From Goodfellowiella coeruleoviolacea (GTDB lineage: Bacteria; Actinomycetota; Actinomycetes; Mycobacteriales; Pseudonocardiaceae), in NCBI RefSeq assembly GCF_024171785.1, contig NZ_JAMTCK010000006.1, forward strand, positions 186,001 to 250,000: DNA of 64,000 nt. The letters run 5' to 3'. Below, in pieces: positions 41,494 to 50,934 of this stretch. Position 1 is the first letter of the stretch, and every line of letters starts with the position of its first letter. The position numbers and the translations under genes were made by a program. The notes under the pieces were generated by a model that saw only the letters and a program-made list of their open reading frames with translations, was not told where the DNA came from and made no database searches.

Positions 41494-42004
41494 CGCCGAG
41501 GGCTTACCCCGGCCCCGGGGTGCGCTCCGGCGCGGTGTCGCCGCGGTGCTCGCGGTGCTGGCGGCGGCCGTCCCGCTCACCGGCTGCGCGGCCGAGGTGG
41601 TGCCGGGCCGGGCGGGCCCGGTGCGGCTGGACGAGGCCGGCCGCCAGCTGCTGGCCGGCTACTTCGACGAGATCAACCAGGCCGGCGACCAGGGCGCTGG
41701 CCAACAGCACGCGGCGTTCCGCCGGCGGCAGCACCCGGACTACCAGAACCAGCTCTGCGATCTCGGTGACCTCACCCTGCGGCTGGAGCCGACGCTGTCC
41801 ACGCTGCGCCCGGACGCCGGGTGGACACCCCCGGACAGCGCGGGGCGGCCCAGCGGTGAACGGCCGCGCGGCGCCGTGTACGTGGTGGCGGTCACGGTGA
41901 CCGTGCGGCGGGAGGGTGTGCCGGTCGGCAGCCAGATCGGCTCGCAGCGGCTGGTGCTGCTCGATGGCACCGCGTACGGTTTCGCCCCCTGTTTGAGCGG
42001 TTAG
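41486..42004 (+). CDS. Putative lipoprotein, unknown function
   Basis: The protein has 172 residues. The N-terminus has a twin-Arg stretch, hydrophobic core and lipobox (LTGC at about residue 33), so it is a lipoprotein. The mature part has a conserved-looking DYQNQLCDLGDLTLRLEP and a C-terminal Cys (APCLSG), suggesting a disulfide. The GTG at 41486 overlaps the end of dus by 8 bp, so the genes are coupled. No family is recognised. Confidence 0.7.
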   Translation: MADAEGLPRPRGALRRGVAAVLAVLAAAVPLTGCAAEVVPGRAGPVRLDEAGRQLLAGYFDEINQAGDQGAGQQHAAFRRRQHPDYQNQLCDLGDLTLRLEPTLSTLRPDAGWTPPDSAGRPSGERPRGAVYVVAVTVTVRREGVPVGSQIGSQRLVLLDGTAYGFAPCLSG

Positions 42005-42180
42005 TCGGGTGGGCAGGGGCCAGCCAAATGCGGACAAACAGCCAAGTTTGATCACTGTGCGTCACTAGATTGGAGCAGTACGGAGTCAACCAGACGGGCG
42101 AAATCCGGCACTCCGTTGTCTTGCTGGCTCAAGCGCCGCCTCTAACCAGACGACACCACGGACGTAGGGAGGTGAGTGCG

Positions 42181-43098
42181 GTGGCCGTACTGCGACGCGA
42201 CGTCGCCGAGTCAGATCCAACGCAGCAACGGGACGTCGAGGCGGTCCCTCAGCCGCCAGCCGTCGGCCACTGTGTCGGCGTCCACGCGCCGCACGGCGAC
42301 TGCCCGACCGACAGCGCGGGCCTGGTGCAGTTGCACGAGTCCATCGCCGCCCTGCTGGCCTCGCGCGGCCAGTGGCGCCAGGCCTACCAGCACCTGCGCT
42401 CCGCCCTGGACCTGATGTACGCGGACAAGGACGAGCAGCCCCAGGTGCCCGAGCAGTTGCGGCGCGAGGTCGACCGGCTGCGCAAGGAGCACGCCGAGGC
42501 CCGGGAGCAGAGCATCCGCGACAGCCTGACCTCCAGCTACAACCGCCGCTACCTGGACCAGCGGCTGGTGTCCCTGGTCACCGAGCAGGCCAGCACCCGC
42601 AACGGCCTGGCCGTGGCCCTGGTGGACCTCGACTGGTTCAAGCAGGTCAACGACAACTTCGGGCACCTGGTCGGGGACCGGGTGCTGCAACGGGTGGTGG
42701 AGCTGCTCCAGGACGGCCTGCCCGAGGAGGCGTTCTGCGCCCGGTTCGGCGGCGAGGAGTTCGTCCTGGTGCTGCCCGGCATCGACGCGTCGACCGCGGT
42801 GGCCGTGGCCGAGGCGGCCCGGGCCCGGGTGCAGCGCCACCACTGGTCGAAGATCGTGCCCGGCCTCCAGGTGACCATCAGCATCGGGCTCGCCTACGAA
42901 CCACCGCGCTCGGGCGCGCCGGCCCGCCCCGACGTGGGCGCCGAGCAGCAGTTGCTCACCGCGGACAGCCTCCTCTACACGGCCAAGCAGTCCGGCCGCA
43001 ACGCGGTCGCGTACCGGGAGAACGGCCGGGTACGCCTGGCTGGAGCAGCTTCTGGTCGACGGGCCGTTGCCGAACCGAGGGCTGTCGGTTACTACTGA
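42181..43098 (+). CDS. GGDEF-domain diguanylate cyclase
   Basis: The protein has 305 residues. The N-terminal third has a TPR-like helix pair (LHESIAALLASRGQWRQAYQ) and a coiled-coil (EQLRREVDRLRKEHAEAREQ). The C-terminal GGDEF domain starts at DSLTSSYNRRYLD and has active-site RFGGEEFVLVLPG. Two GTPs are joined to c-di-GMP, which in this class controls development via BldD. I prefer the GTG at 42181, nine bases from AGGGAGG, over the one at 42172, which abuts it. No inhibitory RxxD site is visible. Confidence 0.9.
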   Translation: MAVLRRDVAESDPTQQRDVEAVPQPPAVGHCVGVHAPHGDCPTDSAGLVQLHESIAALLASRGQWRQAYQHLRSALDLMYADKDEQPQVPEQLRREVDRLRKEHAEAREQSIRDSLTSSYNRRYLDQRLVSLVTEQASTRNGLAVALVDLDWFKQVNDNFGHLVGDRVLQRVVELLQDGLPEEAFCARFGGEEFVLVLPGIDASTAVAVAEAARARVQRHHWSKIVPGLQVTISIGLAYEPPRSGAPARPDVGAEQQLLTADSLLYTAKQSGRNAVAYRENGRVRLAGAASGRRAVAEPRAVGYY

Positions 43099-43303
43099 GC
43101 CATCTTGTTCCACCATTTGGAGGAATCCAGTGCGCAGAACTGCGTACTGAGCGTGTACGTGTGACCAGACAATGTCGTCAGATGAGGCGTGCGTCCGTAC
43201 TATCGCGTGCGCGACTGACGCGCCCGGGTCGTGCAACCAATGTGTCCCGGCTGTCGTCAACTCGTGATGACAAACCAGTACTTCAGACCTGAAGGGAGCC
43301 CGG

Positions 43304-46300
43304 GTGCCCGACGAACCCCGACGTGGCGGCACCGGTTCCCGAGGTTCCGGCGGCCCTGACCCCAGGGACGGCGCGCAGGATCAACCCACCGGCCGCCGCC
43401 GGCGGCGCTCGGTGGAGTCGGGCGGGCTCAGCGTGTCCGACCTGGTGGAAAGGCACACCAGGTCGAACCTGCCCCGGCCCACTCCGCCGGGCGGCCGCCG
43501 CGCGGCCGGATCGAGCCACGGACTTGACGCTGGCACGGCACAACCGCCCCAGCGTCCCGACCAACCACTGCCACCGCCACCGCCACAGCCCTCGGGCCGA
43601 AGATCACGAGCTGAGGAGCCGCCACCGCCCCCGATGCCGCCGACCGGCGAGACAACGGGCCGGCGGGCCGCGCCCCCCGGTGTGCCGGGTTTCACCCCGC
43701 GCGCGGAGAGCACCGGCCGACGCGCCAGGCGGGAAGCCGACCACGAGGCAACCGGGCACCAGCAAGTGCCCGGACTGCCCCCGCACGCCGTCGATCCGGC
43801 GCCGCGTGCCGGCGAGACCAGTCGACACGGCCTGCCGTCCCGGGTGGACCGGGCCGAGGCCACCGGCCGCCGCGCGCGTCCCGAGCCGCCGCGCACCGAG
43901 CCGCCGCGCACCGAGCTGCCGCGCACCGAGCTGCTGCCGCCACCGCCCGGGTTGGCCGAACCGCCGGCCGCACCGCCGCCGGCCGAGCCCACCGGGCGTC
44001 GGGCCCGGCGCGCCCGGCCCGAGGTGCCGGCCAGGCCGGAGGAACCGCCGTTCGACGTGGCACGGCACGAGCCCAGGCACGACTCGCTGCGGCTGAACCA
44101 GCCCACGGCCGACCAACTCCGAGGCGACCAGCCCCGGGTCGATCAGCCCCGCGTTGATCAGCCCCGCGTTGACCAGCCCCGACCCGACCAGCCCAGGCGG
44201 AGCCGGGCCCGCGCCGAGCAGTTCCAGCCGGACCAGGCCACCGGCAGTCGGCCGCTGCCCAGGCTGGGCGAGCCCACCGGCCGGCGCGCCGCGCCCCCGC
44301 CTCCGGAGCCGCCCGGCCCGGCCGGACCGGCGGCGCCGCTGGGACCGGCCGGACCGACCCAGGCCGGTGGACTGCCCCAGCGCGGCCCGCAGCCGCGCCC
44401 CGGCGAGCCGACCGGTCGGCAGCCGCGTCCCCGGGTGGGACCGCCGACCCCGAACGAGACCTCGCAGCCCGGCCGCCCGGAGATGTCCAGCCGAGCGGAC
44501 CTGCCCCGCCCGGAGATGTCCAGCCGGGCCGATCTACCCCGCCCGGAGATGTCCAGCCGGGCCGACCTGCCCCGGCCGGAGCTGCCCGGCCAGCAGATCT
44601 CCGCCCGGTTGTCGGTGCCACCCGCCGCGCCCGGCCGGCCCGACGCGAGCACCCGGGTCCGCCCGGACGCCAGCACCCATGTGATGCCGCCAGCACCGCC
44701 GACAGCGGGCCCGCCCGCACCGCCCGGCCCCCCGGCCGTTCCGGGCGCCGCAGGTCCGGCAGCGGGCGGCTCAGCCCCGGGAGAACCTCCCACCCGCGGC
44801 CCCTCGGCCCGCCCGCGCCGGCCCGAGCCGGAGCGGCGGGAGGACGTGGACCCGTCCAGCCTCACCACCGAGATGGAACCCATCGGTGAGGAGGTCAAGA
44901 AGCGCCGCGAGGTCGACCACACGCTGGCGCGGTTCTCCGCGGTGCACGACGAGCTGGCCGAGGAGGAGCGGCAGCGCCGCACCCGGCTGCAGAAGTACAT
45001 GCCGTGGCGCAAGTTCGACGAGGACGACGAACTCGACCCCGACGCCCTGCCGCCGGTCAGCGACGAGGACGACGAGGACGACGACAACGACCCCTCGCGC
45101 GGCAAGAAGACCAGGCGCTGGAAGCTGTTCAAGGCGTTCCGGGCGACCGCGATCGTGGTGGCCGCGCTGGTCTTCGTGTCCACCGGGTTCGCCTGGGGCG
45201 CCAAGGTGTGGGTCGACGGCAAGTTCCGCGAGGTGGCCGCGCTCGACCAGAACTCCGCGGCGATCCAGGACAAGGACGCCCAGTACGGCGACGAGAACTT
45301 CCTGCTGGTCGGCTCGGACACGCGGGCGAACGCCAGTCCCGAGGACAACGTCGGCACCGTGGAGAACGAGCCGGGGGCCCGCTCGGACACCGTGATGATC
45401 GCCCACGTGCCGGCCGACCGGAAGCGGGTCATCGTGGTGTCGCTGCCCAGGGACCTGCTGGTCGAGCGGCCGGACTGCGAGAAGTGGAACCCGGACACCG
45501 GCCAGTACACCGGCGAGACCGTCGCGGGCGCCAAGGACGTCAAGTCCAACACCGCCTACTCGAACGGCGGCCCGCGCTGCGTGACCAAGCTCGTCCAGCA
45601 GCTGACCGGCCTGGCCATCAACCACTTCATCAGCATCGACTTCCAGGGGTTCAAGGCGATGGTCGACGCCGTGGACGGGGTCGACGTGTGCGTGCCGGGG
45701 CCGATGGAGGACAAGGAACTCGGCTGGATCTTCCGCGAGGGCGGCAAGCACAAGATCACCGGTGACCAGGCCCTGTCCTACGTACGGGCGCGCAAGGTCG
45801 TCGGTCAGGCGATGACCGAGTACGAGCGCATCGAACGCCAGCAGGGCTTCATCCGGTCGCTGCTGAACAAGACCGTGTCCAACCAGGTGCTGCTGGACCC
45901 GGTCAAGCTCAACAACTTCATCAACGCCTTCGCCAACGCCACCTACGGCGAGAACATCGGCGTCGACCAGTTGCTCACCCTGGCCCAGTCCCTGCAGGGC
46001 CTGGACCCCGGCAAGGTCACCTTCGTCACCGTGCCGCACCGCACCGTGGAGGGCCCCAAGGGCGACAACACCGACAACAGGGAGCTGCTGGAGGCCGACG
46101 AGGCCGACGCCCTGTTCAAGGCGATCCGCCAGGGCACCCCGCTGCCCGACGAGGAGAACGGCTCCGCCTCCACCGGGTCCGGCACCAGCCAGCAGGTCGA
46201 CAACGGCGAGCTGCGCGGCCGGGTGATCGATCCCAAGGGCATCAAGGTCCAGCTGTTCAACGGCGGCGCCCAGGGCGGGCTCGGCAACTCCACCCGGACC

Positions 46301-46579
46301 AGGCTGCAGGAGCTGGGTTTCGAGGTGGTGCGGCTGGAGAACGCCAAGCAGAACACGCCGGACACGGTGGTGAAGTACGGGGCCGGACACGAGGACCAGG
46401 CCCGCACCGTGGCCGCGGCGCTCCCCGGCGCGCAGATGAAGCAGGACCCGAGCATGGGCGGGGCGATCGCCATCACCATCGGCTCCAACTTCGACGGCAC
46501 CGTGCAGGCACCGCAGCAGACCTCGGGTGGGGGCGCGCTGGCGCAGCCGGCCGGCGACAACCAGAACCTGTGTGCCTGA
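43304..46579 (+). CDS. LytR-CpsA-Psr (LCP) ligase with a very long disordered N-terminus
   Basis: The protein has 1091 residues. Residues 1-600 are Pro/Arg/Gly-rich with many short repeats (GRRARR, VDQPR, PEMSSRADLPR); one membrane helix (IVVAALVFVSTGFAWGA) near 615 precedes the LCP domain (670-870; NFLLVGSDTRA, SDTVMIAHV, SLPRDLLVE, HFISIDFQGFKAMVDAVDGV, YVRARK). A LytR_C domain (960-1060; GIKVQLFNGG) follows. LCP enzymes attach arabinogalactan or other glycopolymers to peptidoglycan. The GTG at 43304 is 30 bases after a T-rich gap. It matches Rv0822c in order with phoU. The N-terminus may be phosphorylated or act as a scaffold (inference). Confidence 0.88.
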   Translation: MPDEPRRGGTGSRGSGGPDPRDGAQDQPTGRRRRRSVESGGLSVSDLVERHTRSNLPRPTPPGGRRAAGSSHGLDAGTAQPPQRPDQPLPPPPPQPSGRRSRAEEPPPPPMPPTGETTGRRAAPPGVPGFTPRAESTGRRARREADHEATGHQQVPGLPPHAVDPAPRAGETSRHGLPSRVDRAEATGRRARPEPPRTEPPRTELPRTELLPPPPGLAEPPAAPPPAEPTGRRARRARPEVPARPEEPPFDVARHEPRHDSLRLNQPTADQLRGDQPRVDQPRVDQPRVDQPRPDQPRRSRARAEQFQPDQATGSRPLPRLGEPTGRRAAPPPPEPPGPAGPAAPLGPAGPTQAGGLPQRGPQPRPGEPTGRQPRPRVGPPTPNETSQPGRPEMSSRADLPRPEMSSRADLPRPEMSSRADLPRPELPGQQISARLSVPPAAPGRPDASTRVRPDASTHVMPPAPPTAGPPAPPGPPAVPGAAGPAAGGSAPGEPPTRGPSARPRRPEPERREDVDPSSLTTEMEPIGEEVKKRREVDHTLARFSAVHDELAEEERQRRTRLQKYMPWRKFDEDDELDPDALPPVSDEDDEDDDNDPSRGKKTRRWKLFKAFRATAIVVAALVFVSTGFAWGAKVWVDGKFREVAALDQNSAAIQDKDAQYGDENFLLVGSDTRANASPEDNVGTVENEPGARSDTVMIAHVPADRKRVIVVSLPRDLLVERPDCEKWNPDTGQYTGETVAGAKDVKSNTAYSNGGPRCVTKLVQQLTGLAINHFISIDFQGFKAMVDAVDGVDVCVPGPMEDKELGWIFREGGKHKITGDQALSYVRARKVVGQAMTEYERIERQQGFIRSLLNKTVSNQVLLDPVKLNNFINAFANATYGENIGVDQLLTLAQSLQGLDPGKVTFVTVPHRTVEGPKGDNTDNRELLEADEADALFKAIRQGTPLPDEENGSASTGSGTSQQVDNGELRGRVIDPKGIKVQLFNGGAQGGLGNSTRTRLQELGFEVVRLENAKQNTPDTVVKYGAGHEDQARTVAAALPGAQMKQDPSMGGAIAITIGSNFDGTVQAPQQTSGGGALAQPAGDNQNLCA
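44479..44577. repeat. Three tandem 33-bp repeats inside the LCP gene
   Basis: Each copy encodes the 11 residues PEMSSRADLPR; copies start at 44479, 44512 and 44545 and differ by few bases. The frame is preserved, so the disordered N-terminus can vary in length. Confidence 0.9.
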
Positions 46580-46610
46580 GCAGCAAGAACACCGCGTTTC
46601 GTTGTTCTGG

Positions 46611-46632
46611 GTTCACTCCGGGTTCACCCGCA
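46611..46632 (+). promoter_or_regulatory. PHO box upstream of phoU
   Basis: Two 11-bp direct repeat units, GTTCACTCCGG and GTTCACCCGCA, lie 40 bp before the phoU start. This is the PhoP-box form of actinobacteria. Confidence 0.8.
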
Positions 46633-46671
46633 AATCCCGCCATCGCCCCCGGCTGCCCGTAGTCTGGTGCC

Positions 46672-47343
46672 ATGCGTGAGGCGTACCAGGACAAACTCGA
46701 CCAGCTTGCCAACCAACTCGCGGACATGTCCGCGCTCGTGGCTACGGCGATGGAACGGGCGACCAAAGCGCTGCTGACGGCCGATCTCTCCCTGGCGGAG
46801 CAGGTGATCAGCGGTGACGCGGAGGTGGACGACGCCCGCGCCACGGTCGAGGAGCAGGCGTACGCGCTGCTGGCGTTGCAGGCGCCGGTGGCCACCGACC
46901 TGCGCACCGTGCTCGCCGTGATCCACGCGGCGGAGAGCGTCGAGCGCATGGGTGACCTGGCGCTGCACGTGGCCAAGACGGCCCGCCGCCGGCACCCGCA
47001 CCCGGTGCTGGCCGAGGAGGTGCGCGGCTACTTCGCGGACATGGGCCGGATCGCGGTGCACCTGGCGCGTGAGGTCGAGGGCGTGATCCGCACCCAGGAC
47101 GTGAAGCGGGCCCGCGCGCTGGAGGAGACCGACGACGAGCTGGACGACCTGCACCGCCACCTGTTCTCGGTGATCATGGACAAGGCGTGGCCGCACGGGG
47201 TGGCGAGCGCGGTGGACGTGACCCTGCTCGGCCGGTTCTACGAGCGGTTCGGCGACCACGCGGTGTCCGTGGCCAAGCGGACGATCTTCGTGGTCACCGG
47301 CCAGATGCCCGGCTACGGCGGCAGCCTCGGCGGCGAACTCTGA
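46672..47343 (+). CDS. phoU: Phosphate transport regulator PhoU
   Basis: The protein has 223 residues, normal for PhoU. The two three-helix bundles are visible, with the E(K)xxD-type metal motifs in ERMGDLALHVAK and YERFGDHAVSVAKR, and the second repeat with MGRIAVHLAREVEG. It turns down Pst/PhoR signalling when phosphate is ample. It is monocistronic with its own PHO box and is followed by a perfect terminator. The pst operon is about 9 kb away on the opposite strand. Confidence 0.95.
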   Translation: MREAYQDKLDQLANQLADMSALVATAMERATKALLTADLSLAEQVISGDAEVDDARATVEEQAYALLALQAPVATDLRTVLAVIHAAESVERMGDLALHVAKTARRRHPHPVLAEEVRGYFADMGRIAVHLAREVEGVIRTQDVKRARALEETDDELDDLHRHLFSVIMDKAWPHGVASAVDVTLLGRFYERFGDHAVSVAKRTIFVVTGQMPGYGGSLGGEL

Positions 47344-47360
47344 GCGGTCGCCCAGCAGAT

Positions 47361-47401
47361 CCACTGTGGACGGACGGCGGGCGACACCGCGTCCACAGTG
47401 G
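47361..47401. terminator. Bidirectional terminator between phoU and espG
   Basis: CCACTGTGGAC and its exact complement GTCCACAGTGG flank a 19-base loop, between convergent genes ending at 47343 and 47413. Confidence 0.8.
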
Positions 47402-47412
47402 ACTTCGTGGGC

Positions 47413-48201
47413 CTACCGCTGGTGCAGCGCGGTGAGGTGCTGGTTCAGCTGGGCGGCGATCCTGGGGTTGTCCGCCGGGGCGATGGTGACCCAGTTGTGC
47501 CCGTCGCGCTGGCGCTGGCTCTGCATCAGGTAGCGGCCCGCGTCCGTGTCGAACCAGGCGACCTCCGGTGACCTGGCCGTCCGGCCGCCGCGGTCGCGCA
47601 GGTACGCGGCGAACTGGCCGGCCCTGATCCTGGGCCGCTCCATGATCACCTGGGCCGCGCGCAACTGCTGCTCCTGGCTGGTCCGCGGGGCCGCCACCGC
47701 GGTCTGGAACATGCCGCCGACCTCGTCGTCGGCGCGGGGCGGCGCCGGTGCGGCGGCCGCCGAGGAGAGCGTGACCGACTGACCGGGCCCCGGCCGGTTC
47801 GGCGGGACCAGGTCCACGACCGCGCGCAGCAGCGAACCGCGGCGCAGCAGGTCCACCCGCATCGACTGCTCGTCAATGGTGGCGAGCACGGCGAACTCGC
47901 CGGCGGCCGCGCCCCTGGCGCACAGCCTGCGCTCGGTCCGCTGGTCCAGCGCGGCGACCGCGGACAGCGCGAACTCGAACCGGACCAGCACCGACAGCGC
48001 GTCCTCGACCTCGGGCAGCGGCCGCCCCCGGTGTGCCAGTCCCCTGGCCTCCAGGTCGCGCAGCACCGCGCCGCGAATCGCCCGCCGCTCGTCGTGCGTG
48101 CGGCCGTGGTAGGGGAACTCCAGGGGGAACGGCCGCGCCCCCAACTTGAGATCCCGCCACAGCACGTCGACCGCGGCCAGCGACAGCGTGAACGTGTTCA
48201 T
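47413..48201 (-). CDS. espG: ESX secretion-associated EspG-family protein
   Basis: The protein has 262 residues. Typical features are the FTLSLAAVDVLWRDLKLGARPFPLEFPYHGRT-type N-terminus (split here by length limits) and the later AAAPRTSQEQQLRAA helix and DGHNWVTIAPAD. EspG chaperones bind PE/PPE heterodimers and deliver them to the ESX pore. It is last of a four-gene minus-strand run with a PPE-like gene and a DUF3558 gene, the usual satellite arrangement. The ATG has no strong ribosome site. Confidence 0.88.
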   Translation of the reverse strand: MNTFTLSLAAVDVLWRDLKLGARPFPLEFPYHGRTHDERRAIRGAVLRDLEARGLAHRGRPLPEVEDALSVLVRFEFALSAVAALDQRTERRLCARGAAAGEFAVLATIDEQSMRVDLLRRGSLLRAVVDLVPPNRPGPGQSVTLSSAAAAPAPPRADDEVGGMFQTAVAAPRTSQEQQLRAAQVIMERPRIRAGQFAAYLRDRGGRTARSPEVAWFDTDAGRYLMQSQRQRDGHNWVTIAPADNPRIAAQLNQHLTALHQR

Positions 48202-48232
48202 CCCGGGTTTTCCAGCCCCCTCGAAGAAGTCG

Positions 48233-49906
48233 CTAAGCGCCGATGACCGGCGGCGCCACCCTGGTGCCGTCGCCGAAGATGTCCTCGGTCTCGATCAGGT
48301 ACGACGCGGCCTTGTGCTCCTTGTCCTCCTCGCCCTGACCACCCCGGCCGCCGGCACCCATCCCACCGGCCCCGGCCATCCCGGCGGCGCCACGCGCGCC
48401 AGCCGCCCCAGCACCGGCCGGCCCGAACCCGCCGCGCCCCGCGCCCGCACCCTCCTGCGCGCCCAGCGCCGCGGCCGACCCGCCCGGCCCGAACCCGGCC
48501 CCACCCGGCCCGAAGCCGGCACCACCAGGCCCGAAGCCCCGCCCCGCCGCACCAGCCGCGCCGGGCCCGAACCCACCGCCGGCCCCCGGCAGCCGAGAAC
48601 CACCCACGCCACCAACACCACCGGCACCACCAACACCACCGGGCAGCCGCCCCGCCCCTGGCCCACCAGGCCCACCAAACCCACCCCGGCCACCACCGGG
48701 CAACCCGACACCACCACCCCGGTTGTTGCCACCGAACCCGCCGCCACCCCGGTTGTTCCCACCACCGGCGCCGCCACCCCAGCCGCCACCGATGGGCCCG
48801 ACCGGGCCAACCCCACCGGCGCCACCGGAATCACCGTACCCGCCGGTGCTCCCACCGCCCCCGACATTGCCGATGCCACCCATCCGACCACCACCACCCG
48901 TGCCGCCGCCACCGCTGAAGCCCTGCGTGCCCGTGCCGACACCGCTACCCACCCCGGCCAGCCCGCTGCTGCTCACGCCGCTGCCACCCAGGCTGCGGTT
49001 GCCACTGCTGGTGCTGCCGACCCCGGTGTTGGTCACCCCGTACTCACCGGTACCGGTGGTGCCCACACTGGAGGTGCTGCTCGACGTGCTGGAACTCGAC
49101 GTGCCGTCCAGACTCGGCGGCGGCGCGAACGCCGGCATGGCACTACCCGCCTCCTGGAAGCTGCTCGACATGGTCGTCATGACCTGCGCGGCCTGCTCGT
49201 GCGCCTGCTGCTTCTCGTCGAACTTCTGCTCGATCTGGCTGACCGTGTCCGCCAGCGTGAACGGGTTCGGGTTCGACATGAGCATGCTCAACGCCTGCCC
49301 CATGTCGAAGTCCACCGGCTCCGGCATGGCGTTCTGCGCCCGCTCCACCGCCTCCTGCTGCGCGGAGACCCGGCTCCCCATCAACTGCGCCGACGCCCCA
49401 GCCGACCCCACCCACGGCCCCAGGCTCGACATGAAGTTCCGCGCGGCCTCCGCCGCCTCACCCTGCCACCCATCCGCACTCGCGTTCACCGCACTCGAAA
49501 TAACGTCCTGCAAGCTGACCAATCGATTGCCAACGGTGTTCCAAAGACGGCCAACTTCGTCGGTTACCCCAACATCGACGTTGTCAGTGACCATCTGCTT
49601 CATCGCTGGATGGTCATATCCCATGTAGTCGGTGCCCTCGAACTGAGCGGGCTGCCGGTATTCATTGACCTGCTGCTCAAGCTGTCGCTGCTGGTCCTGC
49701 TGATACTGCTGGGCCGCTCGCTGCGACTTGATGAAGTCATCAAGGCTGCCGAAGAACCCCTGCTCCTGACGGGCTCGTTCATACTCGGCACGATAGTTGG
49801 CCTCCATGTCTCCGTCATAGGTCTGGTAGTGCGGGTTAGACCTAGGCGGACCGTAGCCTCCGCTACCTCGTCCGTACTGCGAGTAAGGTGCCCCCTGGTT
49901 AGTCAC
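48233..49906 (-). CDS. PPE-like type VII secretion substrate with Gly-rich tail
   Basis: The protein has 557 residues. Residues about 100-270 form the helical PPE/WXG-like domain with ADGWQGEAAEAARNFM as the WxG turn and long amphipathic helices. Before it there is a polar Tyr/Gln-rich stretch; after residue 300 is a Gly/Ala/Pro low-complexity tail (GGGGTGGGGRMGGIGNVGGG) to the end. The type VII export motif is not clear. In mycobacteria such proteins pair with a PE-like partner; the gene at 50524-50934 is the likely partner. The base composition of its first part is lower in GC than neighbours. Confidence 0.8.
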   Translation of the reverse strand: MTNQGAPYSQYGRGSGGYGPPRSNPHYQTYDGDMEANYRAEYERARQEQGFFGSLDDFIKSQRAAQQYQQDQQRQLEQQVNEYRQPAQFEGTDYMGYDHPAMKQMVTDNVDVGVTDEVGRLWNTVGNRLVSLQDVISSAVNASADGWQGEAAEAARNFMSSLGPWVGSAGASAQLMGSRVSAQQEAVERAQNAMPEPVDFDMGQALSMLMSNPNPFTLADTVSQIEQKFDEKQQAHEQAAQVMTTMSSSFQEAGSAMPAFAPPPSLDGTSSSSTSSSTSSVGTTGTGEYGVTNTGVGSTSSGNRSLGGSGVSSSGLAGVGSGVGTGTQGFSGGGGTGGGGRMGGIGNVGGGGSTGGYGDSGGAGGVGPVGPIGGGWGGGAGGGNNRGGGGFGGNNRGGGVGLPGGGRGGFGGPGGPGAGRLPGGVGGAGGVGGVGGSRLPGAGGGFGPGAAGAAGRGFGPGGAGFGPGGAGFGPGGSAAALGAQEGAGAGRGGFGPAGAGAAGARGAAGMAGAGGMGAGGRGGQGEEDKEHKAASYLIETEDIFGDGTRVAPPVIGA

Positions 49907-49917
49907 AACTTCCCCTT

Positions 49918-50508
49918 CTATGCCCTAGGAAGCTTCGGCTCGACAAAGCCAGCGGCCTTGTTGGCAATCTCACATGCCTGCTGATAGGAATCGTCGTGAA
50001 ACACTCCAACATCCACCCTGAGATCCTCGGAGACCTCTACCGAGACGAAACACTCGCCCTCGCCAGTACTTTGCTCAACCCGCCGAGCATCTCGCCCGTT
50101 CACCGTAGTTTCATACGCACGCCCACTACCGACATCTATTTTGTCAAGACCACCAGAAACGAGACCAACAGACAGTTGGTATTCACCAGAAACTCGCCAT
50201 CGACAGTTAGGTATACCCGCAGTGCTCGTGGAACTTCCCGCTGACGAGAAGCCCAACTGGTTCGCTTCGCCCTGAGTTAGCAGCCCACAGGGATCACCGA
50301 CGGAATCCAGTGGATTCTTGGCTGACGTCCCCGCATTGGATGAACTCCTGGTCGTGGAACCACCACTCTTAGTAGTAGCACTAGTGGAACTACCTTCGGA
50401 AGACGCCCCCCCTGACCCAACCGGAGAGCAGGAACTGGTCAACACTACGAGCGCTGCGAAAGCAAACGCGATTACCGGCCGGCGCACTACTCTTCCCATC
50501 CTCCGCAC
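49918..50508 (-). CDS. DUF3558 lipoprotein
   Basis: The protein has 196 residues. The lipobox VLTSSCSP is at about residue 27, followed by a Ser/Thr/Gly linker. The DUF3558 pattern is visible with DPCGLLTQGEANQLGF, NCRWRV, and a second Cys pair near the C-terminus (GECFVSVEV, QQACEIA). DUF3558 proteins accompany ESX loci in Pseudonocardiales with unknown role. The gene is 11 bp from the PPE-like gene. GTG start; alternative ATG at 50499. Confidence 0.85.
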   Translation of the reverse strand: MRRMGRVVRRPVIAFAFAALVVLTSSCSPVGSGGASSEGSSTSATTKSGGSTTRSSSNAGTSAKNPLDSVGDPCGLLTQGEANQLGFSSAGSSTSTAGIPNCRWRVSGEYQLSVGLVSGGLDKIDVGSGRAYETTVNGRDARRVEQSTGEGECFVSVEVSEDLRVDVGVFHDDSYQQACEIANKAAGFVEPKLPRA

Positions 50509-50523
50509 AGATAAATTCCGGAA

Positions 50524-50934
50524 TCAACCATTGAATGCTCGCTGGTTGCTTGCCTCGACGTTCTCATAGTTGGCCATTGCCTGCTTGATAGCAGCTTCAG
50601 CCTCATCGAGTACCCCGTCGAGCTGTTGCAGCGCCTCAAGGAATGACTGCCCGTCCGAGTCAGCAGCAACCTTCTGGTTGTATGCCGTAATCACTCGAGC
50701 ATCGGGGCTAGTACCCAGCCTCACGGCCTGTTTGAGATACTCAACGTCTTGCCGAGAGTCCATCACAGCGTCTTTCATCTGGTTGATGGCGTTCAGCAGG
50801 GCCTGGCCGCCTTCGGCGCTGACCGCGAAGCCGCCGGAGCTGGCCAACGCGGTCAGGCTCTTCATGTTCCTGCTCATGGCGTCCATGTTGGCCACGCTGT
50901 TGACCGCGCCACCCACGCCGTCTGCCACGTACAT
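50524..50934 (-). CDS. PE-like type VII secretion partner
   Basis: The protein has 136 residues, mostly helical (VGGAVNSVANMDAMSRNMKS, QALLNAINQMKDAVMDSRQD, FLEALQQLDGVLDEAEAAIK). Length, helical hairpin shape and place upstream of DUF3558 and PPE genes indicate a PE-type or ESX-substrate role. No YxxxD/E export motif is confirmed, although YENVEASNQ near the C-terminus might serve as one. The ATG at 50934 has AGGGGG eight bases upstream. First gene of the operon. Confidence 0.7.
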   Translation of the reverse strand: MYVADGVGGAVNSVANMDAMSRNMKSLTALASSGGFAVSAEGGQALLNAINQMKDAVMDSRQDVEYLKQAVRLGTSPDARVITAYNQKVAADSDGQSFLEALQQLDGVLDEAEAAIKQAMANYENVEASNQRAFNG

